Shown here: positions 28,148-36,906 of the stretch, one piece after another
How positions within the stretch are numbered: the first letter of the stretch is position 1
Layout: each line of letters starts with the position of its first letter
NCBI RefSeq assembly: GCF_916618915.1
Contig: NZ_CAKAKE010000001.1
Location: forward strand, 186,001 to 250,000
Length of the DNA: 64,000 nucleotides
Origin: Stenotrophomonas sp. Marseille-Q4652
Lineage (GTDB): Bacteria > Pseudomonadota > Gammaproteobacteria > Xanthomonadales > Xanthomonadaceae
Direction of reading: 5' to 3'
Notes under the pieces: model-generated
Seen by the model: the letters and a program-made list of their open reading frames with translations, nothing else
Database searches by the model: none
What the model was told of the DNA's origin: nothing
Made by a program: the position numbers and the translations under genes

Positions 28148-31108
28148 GTGGGGTTGTTGCACCGGTCCGGGCGCATCCATGTCGTATTGTCGAGCGCGCT
28201 GGCGGCACTTTTTTGTGCCGCCCTGCCGCTGCATGCGCTTTCCCCTGATCGCGCCATCCCGCACTTCAGCTACGTCTGGTACGAGAACCAGTTGCCGCAG
28301 GGCACGGTGCTGTCGATTGCACAGCAGGCCGATGGCGCCATCTGGGCGGCCACCTATGGTGGCCTGGTACGGCACAGCGGCGAGGGCTTCCAGACGCTGA
28401 GCCCGCGCGAGGTGCCGGAACTGAAGAGTTCGGCGATCACCTCGCTGGCTGATGACGGCAAGGGCGGACTGTGGGTGGGCTCGCTCAACGGCGGGCTGTA
28501 CCGTTACCACGATCGCAAGCTGGAGCCAGTGGCACTGCCGGCCGGCATCGAGAGCGTCCTTGGCATCGTCACCGACACCGACGGCGCGCTGTGGCTGACC
28601 ACCAACGCCGGCGTGATGCGGATCGTCGATGGCAAGCCGCATTTGTTCAGCGATGCCGATGGTTTCCCGCCGCGCGGCTTCTACCGCGCCATGGTGGCCG
28701 ACGCCGAGGGCGGGGTATGGATCGCCTACGACGGCGTGGGCGTGGTGCACTGGAGTGGCGGCCGGACGCGCCTGTACAACGAGGGCGACGGCCTGCCTTC
28801 CAACGCGGTCTACAGCCTGGCCGTCGATGCCGCCGGCACGCCGTGGGCGGGCACGCAGTCCGGCCCGGCGTACTTCGCTGCCGGGCGCTTCCACCGCAAT
28901 CCGCGTGCCGCCGCACTCAATGACGCGCGCATCTATTCGATCTACGGCGACCGTTCCGGCGCGGTGTGGTTCGCGCCGCTGGACATCGGCCTGTGCCGCC
29001 TGGCCAACGGTGAGTTCAGCTGCGACAACTCGCTGCCGGGCCTGCGGGGCGAAACCGTGCGTTCGTTCTTCGAGGACCACGAAGGCAACCTGTGGATCGG
29101 CACCACCTCGTCCGGACTGCAGCGCCTGAGCCAGACCAAGCTGGTCACCATCGTCGGCGATGGCGTGTCCAACGCCGTGCGCGCGGTGCACCAGCAGCCG
29201 GGTGGCCCGCTGTGGATCGGTACCGACGGTGGCGGCCTGCTGACCTATCGCGGCCCGCACCTGGAAACCGCGCACCGCTACAACCAGCAGTTGCCCAGCC
29301 AGCTGATCCGCACGGTCCAGTCCGACGCGCAGGGCCGGCTGTGGGTGGGCGGCACCGAGGGCGTGACCCGCTTCGAGCGCGATGGTCGCGCACGCAACTT
29401 CGGCCTGGCCGATGGCCTGCCCGGCACCATCGTGTTTGCCTTCGCCCCGGCGCGCGAAGGTGGTATGTGGACCGGCACCCTGCAGGGCGTGGCCCGCATC
29501 GATGGCGAGCGCGTGCACGTGATCGAGGGCACCCGCGGCGACGACACGCGTGCCATCCACGAGGAAGCCGACGGGCGCGTGTGGCTGGGCCTGCGCAGCG
29601 GCGTGCGCTGCTTCCACAAGGGCGTGCTCGATACCTGCGGCACCGACGGCCTGGCCGGCGCGAGCGTGTTCGCCTTCCATCCCGATGCCAATGGCGACAT
29701 GTGGCTGGGCACCAGCATCGGCATCCTGCGCCTGCGCGGCGGCAAGGTCACCCGCTACCAGGCCAATGCCGGGTTCCACGGCGATGCGGTGTTCGCGCTG
29801 CTCGATGACGACCTGGGGAATCTCTGGTTCAGCTCCAACCGCGGCATTGGCCGCATCGCCCGCGCCGACCTGGACGCGCTCGATGCAGGCACGGTCAAAC
29901 AGGTCGCGCCGCATTGGTACGGCACCGCCGACGGCATGCTCAACGCGCAAGGCAACGGCGCCTCGCAATCGCCGGCCGGGCGCTCGGAGGATGGCCAGCT
30001 GTGGTTCGGTACGGCCAAGGGCGTGGTGGTGGTCGACCCGCGCCGGATGAAGGGCAATCCATTGCCGCCGCCGGTGGCGATCGAGCGGCTGTTCGTCGAT
30101 GGCAGCGAAGTGGACCCCGGCAGCGCGACGCAGCTCGGGCCGGGCGTGGAGCGGCTGGAATTCCACTTTGCCGCCATGAGCTACGTGGCACCGGCGGCCG
30201 TGCGCTACCGCTACCAGCTGGAAGGTTTCGACCGCGAGTGGCGCGAAGCCGGCAACGACCGTCGTGCCTTCTACACCAACCTGCCGCCGGGCGATTACAC
30301 CTTCCGGGTCAAGGCCAGCAACAACGACGGCGTGTGGAACGAGGAGGGTGACCAGCTCGCCCTCACCCTGCGCCCGCACTGGCACCAGACCTGGTGGGTG
30401 CGCAGCCTGGCCGTGCTGGCCATGCTGGCGCTGGCCGTCGCCATCGTCCGCATGCGGCTGCGCTCGGCGCATCGTCGCGAGATCCAGCTGACCATGGAAG
30501 TCGCGCGTCGGACAGAGGCGCTGCGCGAGGCCAACGAGCGGCTTGAGCGCATCGCCGCGCAGGACGCGCTGACCGGCATCGCCAACCGCCGCGAGTTCAA
30601 CCACCGCCTGCTGGAAGCCTGGCAGCGCCAGGCCGACCAGGACGAGGCACTCGCTGTGCTGCTGGTGGACGTGGACGAGTTCAAGGCCTACAACGACGCC
30701 CACGGACACCTTGCCGGTGACGCCGCGCTGACGCGGGTGGCATCGATCATTGCCGAGCGCGTCGGTGACGGCGAACGCCTGGCCGCGCGCTACGGTGGCG
30801 AGGAATTCGCCGCACTGCTGCCGGGCGTGGACCGCGACAGCGCCATGGCCCTGGCCAACGAACTGGTCACCCTCGTCCACGCCGCCGCGATGCCGCACAG
30901 CGCCTCGCAGGTCGCACCCGTCATCACCATCAGCGTGGGCGTGGCCTGCGCGCGCCCGGCCCGGGCTGAAACGCCCGAGGCCCTGCTGCACGCCGCCGAC
31001 GAGGCGCTGTACGCGGCCAAGGATGCCGGCCGCAACCGCGCCATGGCCGCGCCCGCGCCATCGCCCACGAGCGGCGAGGAACCGGCCGAGACCGCGCTGG
31101 AAAGCTGA
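28148..31108 (+). CDS. Two-component-propeller sensor diguanylate cyclase
   Basis: A 986-residue membrane protein making c-di-GMP. A signal peptide (about 1-30) leads into a periplasmic sensor of repeated Reg_prop blades (patterns such as GLWVGSLNGGLYRY, LWIGTDGGGLL, MWLGTSIGIL, about 45-640). A Y_Y_Y domain (YRYQLEGFDREWREAG, about 680-745) precedes one membrane helix (about 752-775), a coiled linker and a GGDEF domain with catalytic GGEEF at 883-887. The residues before it read DGER where an inhibitory RxxD site would lie, so product inhibition at the I-site is probably absent. The GTG at 28148 is chosen because AGGGGGA lies 5 nt upstream and a signal peptide follows. The AT-rich stretch at 28063-28096 may hold the promoter. 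The ligand is unknown. Confidence 0.88.
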   Translation: MGLLHRSGRIHVVLSSALAALFCAALPLHALSPDRAIPHFSYVWYENQLPQGTVLSIAQQADGAIWAATYGGLVRHSGEGFQTLSPREVPELKSSAITSLADDGKGGLWVGSLNGGLYRYHDRKLEPVALPAGIESVLGIVTDTDGALWLTTNAGVMRIVDGKPHLFSDADGFPPRGFYRAMVADAEGGVWIAYDGVGVVHWSGGRTRLYNEGDGLPSNAVYSLAVDAAGTPWAGTQSGPAYFAAGRFHRNPRAAALNDARIYSIYGDRSGAVWFAPLDIGLCRLANGEFSCDNSLPGLRGETVRSFFEDHEGNLWIGTTSSGLQRLSQTKLVTIVGDGVSNAVRAVHQQPGGPLWIGTDGGGLLTYRGPHLETAHRYNQQLPSQLIRTVQSDAQGRLWVGGTEGVTRFERDGRARNFGLADGLPGTIVFAFAPAREGGMWTGTLQGVARIDGERVHVIEGTRGDDTRAIHEEADGRVWLGLRSGVRCFHKGVLDTCGTDGLAGASVFAFHPDANGDMWLGTSIGILRLRGGKVTRYQANAGFHGDAVFALLDDDLGNLWFSSNRGIGRIARADLDALDAGTVKQVAPHWYGTADGMLNAQGNGASQSPAGRSEDGQLWFGTAKGVVVVDPRRMKGNPLPPPVAIERLFVDGSEVDPGSATQLGPGVERLEFHFAAMSYVAPAAVRYRYQLEGFDREWREAGNDRRAFYTNLPPGDYTFRVKASNNDGVWNEEGDQLALTLRPHWHQTWWVRSLAVLAMLALAVAIVRMRLRSAHRREIQLTMEVARRTEALREANERLERIAAQDALTGIANRREFNHRLLEAWQRQADQDEALAVLLVDVDEFKAYNDAHGHLAGDAALTRVASIIAERVGDGERLAARYGGEEFAALLPGVDRDSAMALANELVTLVHAAAMPHSASQVAPVITISVGVACARPARAETPEALLHAADEALYAAKDAGRNRAMAAPAPSPTSGEEPAETALES

Positions 31109-31295
31109 ACCGTTTTTCGCTCAGCTTCCGGTGCAACACCGGAGCGTAGGATTCGCCGGCCTGCCGTATTTGACCTGCCTTGATCGCGGCTGCCCGCGAC
31201 CTACGGCACGGCGCTTGCCTGCGAGGCAGCAACCCCTCCCGCCGCCTCATCGCGGCCCTGCAGTACGCGGCCTTGCAGGCTGCGCCGACATCCTT

Positions 31296-31598
31296 ATGTA
31301 CGATCAATCCAATCCCGACGCTCCGGTCGATGCCTTCCATGCCGTCGGCCACGCGCCGTGCACCCCGGAACGACGCAGGAACAGCCCGCAGATCCCGGAT
31401 CCGCACGAAGGGCTCAACCCGGCGATGCTGATGACGCTCGAAGCGCTGGAGATCTTCCACTGGCGCCTGGCCTTCGTGCGCCGCCCGCTGTTCCGTGATC
31501 CGATTCCCGTGCTGTTTGATCGCGACGACCGCCGTTACGTCGTCATCCAGCCCGACGGCACGCTGGACGAAAGCGGCACGCTCAAGCTGCGCGCCTGA
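31296..31598 (+). CDS. Small protein of unknown function, paralogue 1
   Basis: A 100-residue protein I do not recognise. Its second half (about 44-100) shares a clear pattern with the gene at 31866: M-T-L/M-E-x-x-E/F-FHWRL-x-FVRRPLFR-x-PIPV-x-F, then R-x-VVI-x-x-DGT-x-DE and a final LKLR. The N-terminal 40 residues are polar, proline-rich and not shared. There is no signal peptide or membrane helix. The fold is probably a small alpha plus beta domain. Between it and the upstream cyclase gene lie 187 bases with a 7-bp hairpin at about 31124-31140 and nothing else I can name. Confidence 0.7.
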   Translation: MYDQSNPDAPVDAFHAVGHAPCTPERRRNSPQIPDPHEGLNPAMLMTLEALEIFHWRLAFVRRPLFRDPIPVLFDRDDRRYVVIQPDGTLDESGTLKLRA

Positions 31599-31865
31599 GC
31601 CATCCGCGTGGCCGCGTGCAGCGGAAATAATGAAGCGTTCAGATCCGCCGCTTTACCCGGCGCGCGTGGCCGGTAGGATGCAGGCCGCTGCTTTTGCAGC
31701 CCGCACCGGATGTGCCGGGCGCTCCATGGAACAGGGCAGGAGAGAGAGGAGCGCGCGCGTGCCGCGCCGTCCTCACATTTCCTTGCAGCGTCTCGCGACA
31801 AGGTGGCGCCTCCGCCGCGGGCCCGGCCCGCATTCCGCCCCCGGTTCCTGGAGCCCGCTGCCTTG

Positions 31866-32171
31866 ATGACGGACTCGAATCTCCCGCGCGCCGTTCCCGA
31901 AACAGATCCGGCCGACACCGCCCCGCGCATGCCCGAACGCCGCAAGGGCACCCGCGCCTATGACGACCAGACCCGGCTGGCCGGTCTCACCCCGGAACAG
32001 CAGGACACCGTCCACACCATGGAAACCTTCCACTGGCGCCTGGAGTTCGTCCGTCGCCCGTTGTTCCGGTTCCCGATCCCGGTGATGTTCAACCAGGCCG
32101 GCGACCGCTTCGTCGTCATCCGCGATGACGGCACGATTGATGAAGAGCCGGACCTGAAACTGCGGGACTGA
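31866..32171 (+). CDS. Small protein of unknown function, paralogue 2
   Basis: A 101-residue protein homologous to the one at 31296. The conserved core is METFHWRLEFVRRPLFR-FPIPVMF followed by RFVVIRDDGTIDEE and LKLRD at the very end. The N-terminal part is charged and disordered-looking (PERRKGTRAYDDQTR). The ATG at 31866 is preferred; an upstream in-frame extension to 31710 is arginine-rich and has no counterpart in the paralogue. A 267-base gap separates the two copies, so each may have its own promoter. A terminator follows 26 bases after the stop. Retention of both copies suggests a real function, but none can be assigned. Confidence 0.75.
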   Translation: MTDSNLPRAVPETDPADTAPRMPERRKGTRAYDDQTRLAGLTPEQQDTVHTMETFHWRLEFVRRPLFRFPIPVMFNQAGDRFVVIRDDGTIDEEPDLKLRD

Positions 32172-32197
32172 AAACCTGCGGCAGTTGCTGTCGGGCA

Positions 32198-32222
32198 AAG
32201 GCCTCCGATGGAGGCCTTCTTC
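32198..32222 (+). terminator. Terminator after the second small paralogue
   Basis: A 9-bp stem AAGGCCTCC / GGAGGCCTT with loop GAT, followed by CTTCTT. Its symmetry also lets it serve the leftward cytochrome b561 remnant that ends at 32261. Confidence 0.7.
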
Positions 32223-32260
32223 AAATCCGGACCGGATTCAATTCCGGGCAGCGCGGCCTC

Positions 32261-32500
32261 TCATTCCTTCCGCTCGTCGGCATCGATGACGCCTTCTGCC
32301 GAAGCAGTGCTTTCGGTGGCCTCCACCGGCTCGGCAGTCAGCACCGGCGTGCGGTTCGTCCACAGCGCCATGTACGGGAACACCTCGTCGCGCCGCACCC
32401 ACAGGTGATGCAGGGCGGCGGCCGCGTGCAGCAGCACCGTTGCCAGCAGGGCGTAGGCCAGCCATGCGTGCAGTTCGCGCAGCAGCCCATAGCGGCTGGC
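32261..32500 (-). pseudogene. Cytochrome b561 3' fragment
   Basis: Only the last quarter of a diheme cytochrome b561 (membrane ubiquinol-type electron carrier) remains: helix IV with LRELHAWLAYALLATVLLHAAAALHHLW, including the haem-ligand-type histidines, and the cytoplasmic tail after VFPYMALW. A b561 has about 180 residues and four helices; about 75 residues are left. Upstream of RYGLLRELH the frame turns into sequence that belongs to another gene on the opposite strand. The gene has lost its promoter, start and three helices and cannot be functional. The exact junction is uncertain within about 25 bases. Confidence 0.7.
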
Positions 32501-32827
32501 CGTCGCATCGTCCCGCGCCCGATCCGCGATGGCGACACCGTGCGCGTGATTCCCGCCGGCCCCGACTTCGACGACCTGCTGGCCCTGGCCTTCACCCAGA
32601 TCCTGGAGAACGCCCACGGCAACACCGTGGTCCTGCTGCGGCTGCTGCGCGCCATCGAGGAAATCCGCGCCGGCACCTCCCATCCCGTGCGCCTGCGCCT
32701 GCTGGACGCCAAGCGCGACGGCATCGCCGAAGTCGCCCGCCGCACTGCCTCAAGCAGCGAGGCCCGCAGGGCAATCGAAGCGCAGCTGGCCGGCAAGCCT
32801 GTGGTTGCGGATATGGCGGGGGCTTGA
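32501..32827 (+). pseudogene. DUF2254-like membrane protein 3' fragment
   Basis: The rightward reading frame encodes about 108 residues (IRDGDTVRVIPAGPDFDDLL, then FTQILENAHGNTVVLLRLLRAIEEI) that resemble the soluble C-terminal part of DUF2254 membrane proteins, which normally have about 400 residues with N-terminal helices. No start codon with a ribosome binding site and no membrane part are present. It abuts the 3' fragment of an oppositely oriented cytochrome b561, as if one deletion removed both 5' ends of a divergent pair. The family name is tentative; the truncation is clear from the missing start. The 202 bases after it hold no recognised feature. Confidence 0.5.
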
Positions 32828-33029
32828 GGGCACGGGAGGCCGCAACGCGTTTCGCTCCATTTGGACGCCGCCCGCAGAAGACGGGCTCTGATCCTGCATT
32901 TCTACGCAGCAAAGGGAGCCCGAGCCGTTAGCTCCCAATGGTCGCCCGGCTGTGATGGAGCGCCTTGGACTCACTATCATTGGGACTTGCGCCGGCGGCT
33001 TGCAGGCGCTTCATGACGTAGGCATCCCA

Positions 33030-34886
33030 TTGAACCAACAGGCACTTTCCTCCTTCATCTGGTCCGTCGCGGACCTGCTCCGCGGCGATTACAAGCAATC
33101 CGAGTACGGCAAGGTCATCCTGCCGTTCACCGTGCTGCGCCGGCTGGACTGCGTGCTGGCGCCTACCAAGGCCAAGGTGCTGTCCGAACACAAGAAGAGG
33201 ACCGAGGCCGGAGTCAACCCGGACCCGTTCCTGAAGCGCATCGTCGGCAGTGCTGGCTTCTACAACACCAGTCCGCTGGACCTGCCCACCCTGATCGGCG
33301 ACCAGGACCATATCCGCGAGAACCTGTACCAGTACGTGCAGGGCTTCTCGCCCGAGGCGCGCGACATTTTCGAGCGCTTCGAGTTCCACACCCAGGTCGA
33401 GCGCCTTGCCAAGGCCAACCTGCTCTACCTGGTCACCGAGAAGTTTGCCGGCATCGACCTGCACCCTGACCGGGTGGACAACGCGCAGATGGGGCACGTA
33501 TTCGAGGAACTGATCCGCCGGTTCTCGGAACTGTCCAACGAAACCGCCGGTGAGCACTTCACGCCCCGTGAGGTGATCAAGCTGATGGTCAACCTCATCT
33601 TCATCGAGGACAGCGATGTGCTCACCCCGGGAAATGCCGTGGTGCGCACCGTGTACGACCCGACCGCAGGCACGGGCGGGATGCTCTCGGTGGCCGCCGA
33701 GCACCTGCTGGCACACAACCCGTCCGCGCGCCTCACCCTGTACGGACAGGAGCTCAATCCCGAGTCCTACGCGATCTGCAAGGCCGACATGCTGATCCGC
33801 GGCCAGGACGTGGCCAACATCGCCTTCGGCAACACATTGAGCGAGGACGGCTTTCCGACCCGCAAGTTCGACTACATGCTCTCCAATCCCCCGTTCGGCG
33901 TGGAGTGGAAGAAGGTCGAGAAGGCGATCCGTGCCGAGCATGAACAGCAGGGTTTCGCTGGGCGATTCGGACCGGGCCTGCCGCGCGTGTCCGACGGCTC
34001 GATGCTGTTCCTGCTGCACCTGGTGTCGAAAATGGCGCCGGTGGTGGACGGGCAGGGCGGCAGCCGCTTCGGCATCGTGCTCAACGGCTCGCCGCTGTTC
34101 ACCGGCGGCGCGGGCAGTGGCGAGAGCGAGATTCGCCGCTACCTGCTGGAGAACGACCTGGTGGAGGCCATCATCGGCCTGCCGACCGACATGTTCTACA
34201 ACACCGGCATCGCCACCTATGTCTGGATCGTCTCCAACAAGAAGGACGACGACCGCCGCGGCCATGTGCAGCTGGTCGATGCCAGCGGCTTCTGGCGCAA
34301 GATGCGCAAGAGCCTGGGCTCCAAGCGCAAGGAGATGGGCGAGGAGCACATCGCCACCGTCACCCGCCTGTTCGGCGAGTTCACCGAGGCCGAGCTTGTC
34401 AGCGCGCTGGATGCCAAGGGCCAGCCCGTGGGCGAGCCGGTGCTGGTCACCGCCACCGGTGCCGAATCGCCGCCGGCAGTGCCCGAAGGCGGTCGCCTCA
34501 AGCGCGTGCCGATCAGCCGCGTGTTCGCCAACGAGGAGTTCGGCTACACCACCATCACCGTCGAGCGCCCGCTGCGCGACGAGGCGGGCAACATCATGCT
34601 CGGCCAGAAGGGCAAGCAGAAGGGCAAGCCGCAGCCGGACAGCGCCCTGCGGGACACCGAGAACGTGCCGCTGGGGCAGGACATCCAGGCCTGGTTCGAG
34701 CGTGAGGTGCGGCCGCATGCGCCGGATGCCTGGATCGACGAGGCGAAAACCAAGGTGGGCTACGAGATCCCGTTCAACCGGCACTTCTACGTGTTCGAGC
34801 CACCGCGCCCGCTGGAAGTGATCGATGCGGAGCTGAAGGAGGTTGCCGCCAACATCATGCGGATGCTGGGGGAGATGGCGGAATGA
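33030..34886 (+). CDS. hsdM: Type I restriction modification methyltransferase HsdM (second system)
   Basis: A 618-residue N6-adenine methyltransferase of a different HsdM subgroup from the first system. The helical N-domain starts NQQALSSFIWSVADLLRGDYKQSEYG, with SAM motif I DPTAGTGGM (about 211) and motif IV SNPPFG (about 285-290). A long C-terminal domain carries KGKQKGKPQPD and a WIDEAKTKVGYEIPFNRHFY segment usual in this group. A TTG at 33030 gives the family-like start; the ATG at 32952 would add 26 residues without family support. It heads an operon running to 44372 and overlaps hsdS by 4 nt. Confidence 0.92.
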   Translation: MNQQALSSFIWSVADLLRGDYKQSEYGKVILPFTVLRRLDCVLAPTKAKVLSEHKKRTEAGVNPDPFLKRIVGSAGFYNTSPLDLPTLIGDQDHIRENLYQYVQGFSPEARDIFERFEFHTQVERLAKANLLYLVTEKFAGIDLHPDRVDNAQMGHVFEELIRRFSELSNETAGEHFTPREVIKLMVNLIFIEDSDVLTPGNAVVRTVYDPTAGTGGMLSVAAEHLLAHNPSARLTLYGQELNPESYAICKADMLIRGQDVANIAFGNTLSEDGFPTRKFDYMLSNPPFGVEWKKVEKAIRAEHEQQGFAGRFGPGLPRVSDGSMLFLLHLVSKMAPVVDGQGGSRFGIVLNGSPLFTGGAGSGESEIRRYLLENDLVEAIIGLPTDMFYNTGIATYVWIVSNKKDDDRRGHVQLVDASGFWRKMRKSLGSKRKEMGEEHIATVTRLFGEFTEAELVSALDAKGQPVGEPVLVTATGAESPPAVPEGGRLKRVPISRVFANEEFGYTTITVERPLRDEAGNIMLGQKGKQKGKPQPDSALRDTENVPLGQDIQAWFEREVRPHAPDAWIDEAKTKVGYEIPFNRHFYVFEPPRPLEVIDAELKEVAANIMRMLGEMAE

Positions 34887-36145
34887 GTCTGCCGAGGTAT
34901 CCGGAGTACAAGGACAGCAGGGTGGAGTGGCTGGGAGAGGTGCCGGCCCACTGGAACGTAGCGCCACTGAAGCGCTTTCTCGACATCGAGAATGGTGCTG
35001 ATTACAAACCCGTTGAGGCGGACGACGGGTATCCGGTCCTTGGCTCGGGTGGACGCTTCGCGTTCGCGACCAACTACATCTACGACGGTGAGTCCGTGCT
35101 TCTTGGCCGAAAAGGCACGATTGATAAGCCTTTGTATGTAACCGGGAGATTTTGGACCGTCGATACGATGTACTGGTCCCGGATTCGTTCAACCGCTTGT
35201 GGCCGGTACTGCTACTACGCGGCGACTACCATTCCATTCGGTCTTTACTCGACCAATACTGCACTGCCGAGCATGACAAAAGGTGCGCTCGACGCTCACC
35301 CGATGGCATGCCCGCCTCTTGGCGAGCAGCATGCCATCTCGAGATTCCTCGACCGCGAAACCGCCAAAATCGACGCATTGATCGCCGAGCAGGAGAAGCT
35401 TCTGGCGCTGCTGGCCGAGAAACGCCAAGCCACCATCTCCCACGCCGTCACCCGCGGCCTGGACCCCAACGTCCCGATGAAGGACTCCGGCATCGCCTGG
35501 CTGGGCGAGGTGCCGGCCCATTGGGAGGTTCTGCCCGTCAAACGTGTTGGGCAACTAAAGGCAGGAGCCGGGTTTCCCCACGAAGAGCAAGGGCTGGAGG
35601 ATGAGGAGCTCCCATTCTTCAAAGTTGCTGCTCTGAGCGGCGCGGACGAGAGTGACTTCTTGTTGCCAAGAGGGGATTCGATTTCTAGGGCGACCGCTTC
35701 ACGACTTGGCGCAGCAATTTTTCCAGCGAATACCATCGTTTTTGCCAAGGTTGGCGCTGCTTTGTTGTTGGGTCGGATAAGAAAGTTGTCCGGTGAGGCA
35801 TGCATCGACAATAACCTGATGGCACTGGTCGTTTCCGAGGGTCACAACAGCGATTTCATAAGATCGGCATTGGAATTAGTAAAGTTTGATCTCCTTGCGA
35901 ACCCCGGCGCAGTGCCATCCCTCAATGCAAGTCAAGTAGGTTCGTGGTTCGTTCCGTGCCCCCCTTGCGCGGAACAGGTGAGGATTGCACGGTTTCTGGC
36001 GGAGCAGAAAGCTAGATTCGCGCTGTTGGAAGGTCAGTGTGCGCAGTCCATTGGTCTCTTGATCGAGCGTAGATCTGCTGTAATCTCGGCCGCCGTCACT
36101 GGTCAGATCGACGTGCGCGGACTGGTTGAAGCGGGCGCCAGCTGA
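34883..36145 (+). CDS. hsdS: Type I restriction specificity subunit HsdS (second system)
   Basis: A 420-residue DNA-recognition subunit. The N-terminal signature KDSRVEWLGEVPAHW and its internal copy KDSGIAWLGEVPAHW (about 203-217) start the two target recognition domains. Each ends in a coiled spacer: EQHAISRFLDRETAKIDALI (about 148) and EQVRIARFLAEQKARFALLE (about 365). Both recognition regions are richer in A+T than the rest of the operon. The specificity cannot be read from sequence. It overlaps hsdM by 4 nt and the next gene by 1 nt (TGATG). Confidence 0.92.
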   Translation: MSLPRYPEYKDSRVEWLGEVPAHWNVAPLKRFLDIENGADYKPVEADDGYPVLGSGGRFAFATNYIYDGESVLLGRKGTIDKPLYVTGRFWTVDTMYWSRIRSTACGRYCYYAATTIPFGLYSTNTALPSMTKGALDAHPMACPPLGEQHAISRFLDRETAKIDALIAEQEKLLALLAEKRQATISHAVTRGLDPNVPMKDSGIAWLGEVPAHWEVLPVKRVGQLKAGAGFPHEEQGLEDEELPFFKVAALSGADESDFLLPRGDSISRATASRLGAAIFPANTIVFAKVGAALLLGRIRKLSGEACIDNNLMALVVSEGHNSDFIRSALELVKFDLLANPGAVPSLNASQVGSWFVPCPPCAEQVRIARFLAEQKARFALLEGQCAQSIGLLIERRSAVISAAVTGQIDVRGLVEAGAS

Positions 36146-36906
36146 TGCGTGCCGAAGACTTCATCCTCAACGGATGTCTGCCCGATATCGAGTACCGCAC
36201 CAACACGCCGGAGGAGATCGTGTGTCCGCGCGTCACCCGGCGCGATGGCGTGCTCGTGGTCTACCTGCACAACGAGCGCGCCGCCGCCCATAAGGGGTTC
36301 GTCCCCGTCGCCGAGTTCCTGCGCCGGCTGGCAAGGCGTGAGCCGAACCTGGCCTGCACCGGTTACCGCGCCAATGGAAGACAGACCACGATCTCCTTCA
36401 ACAAGGACGACCGGGTGACGCTGTCGCCCCGGCTGCAAGCGTGGTTGTCGACGCTGGCAGCGCCACGCGAAGGCAAGAGCGCAGCTGTGGTCGGCTTCCT
36501 CGCCAATCTCATGCCGCTATACGCCCACGAGGATCGTGACGGCGTCTGGTGTGCGCGCTCGCTGCAGGACGGCACCCTCATCCTGCCGGTAGACGAATCG
36601 GACGGGGACGAGGCGCGGGGAACGGTGCGCGTCCACTGGCAGGGTGATGCCGCGCGGCAGTCCCAGGTGGATGGCGACCAGATCGCCACCCTGGCGCTGG
36701 AGCGGTACGTGCGCCTGCATGGCACCGGGGCTTCAGAAGAAGCGATCGCTGCCGAGCTGTGGTTCATGGCCCGGCACTTCCACCACAAAACCGGTTGTCA
36801 CGTGTACCTGCCAGAGCTGCCCGAACCCCCTGATGCGACAACCCGGCTTCGTCGCAAGGCCGCCGAGATCGGACAGGGGATTCTGACCAATCTGTTGACG
36901 CCGTGA
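36145..36906 (+). CDS. Unknown protein A of the composite RM operon
   Basis: A 253-residue soluble protein that I do not recognise. There is no signal peptide, membrane helix, Walker motif or nuclease signature. Features visible are a possible beta-rich N-terminal half (VLVVYLHNERAAAHKGFVPV, about 37-56), a middle section with VGFLANLMPLYAHEDRDGVW (about 117-136), and a His-rich stretch ELWFMARHFHHKTGCHVYLP (about 204-223) that could bind metal. Translation is coupled to hsdS (TGATG) and to the next gene (GTGA overlap), so its product is made in step with the RM subunits. It might be an accessory restriction, regulatory or anti-phage factor; none of these is shown. Confidence 0.75.
   Translation: MRAEDFILNGCLPDIEYRTNTPEEIVCPRVTRRDGVLVVYLHNERAAAHKGFVPVAEFLRRLARREPNLACTGYRANGRQTTISFNKDDRVTLSPRLQAWLSTLAAPREGKSAAVVGFLANLMPLYAHEDRDGVWCARSLQDGTLILPVDESDGDEARGTVRVHWQGDAARQSQVDGDQIATLALERYVRLHGTGASEEAIAAELWFMARHFHHKTGCHVYLPELPEPPDATTRLRRKAAEIGQGILTNLLTP

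Noticed and set aside
28079..30991. 970-codon open frame opposite the diguanylate cyclase gene
   Set aside because: An antisense shadow caused by third-position GC bias; the plus strand encodes clear propeller and GGDEF motifs.
32828..33029. tRNA or attachment site at the left edge of the second island
   Set aside because: No tRNA-like arms or CCA end, and no direct repeat with the right edge could be found by eye.
32928..35192. 754-codon minus-strand frame opposite the second hsdM
   Set aside because: No recognisable domain; HsdM motifs and operon overlaps are on the plus strand.
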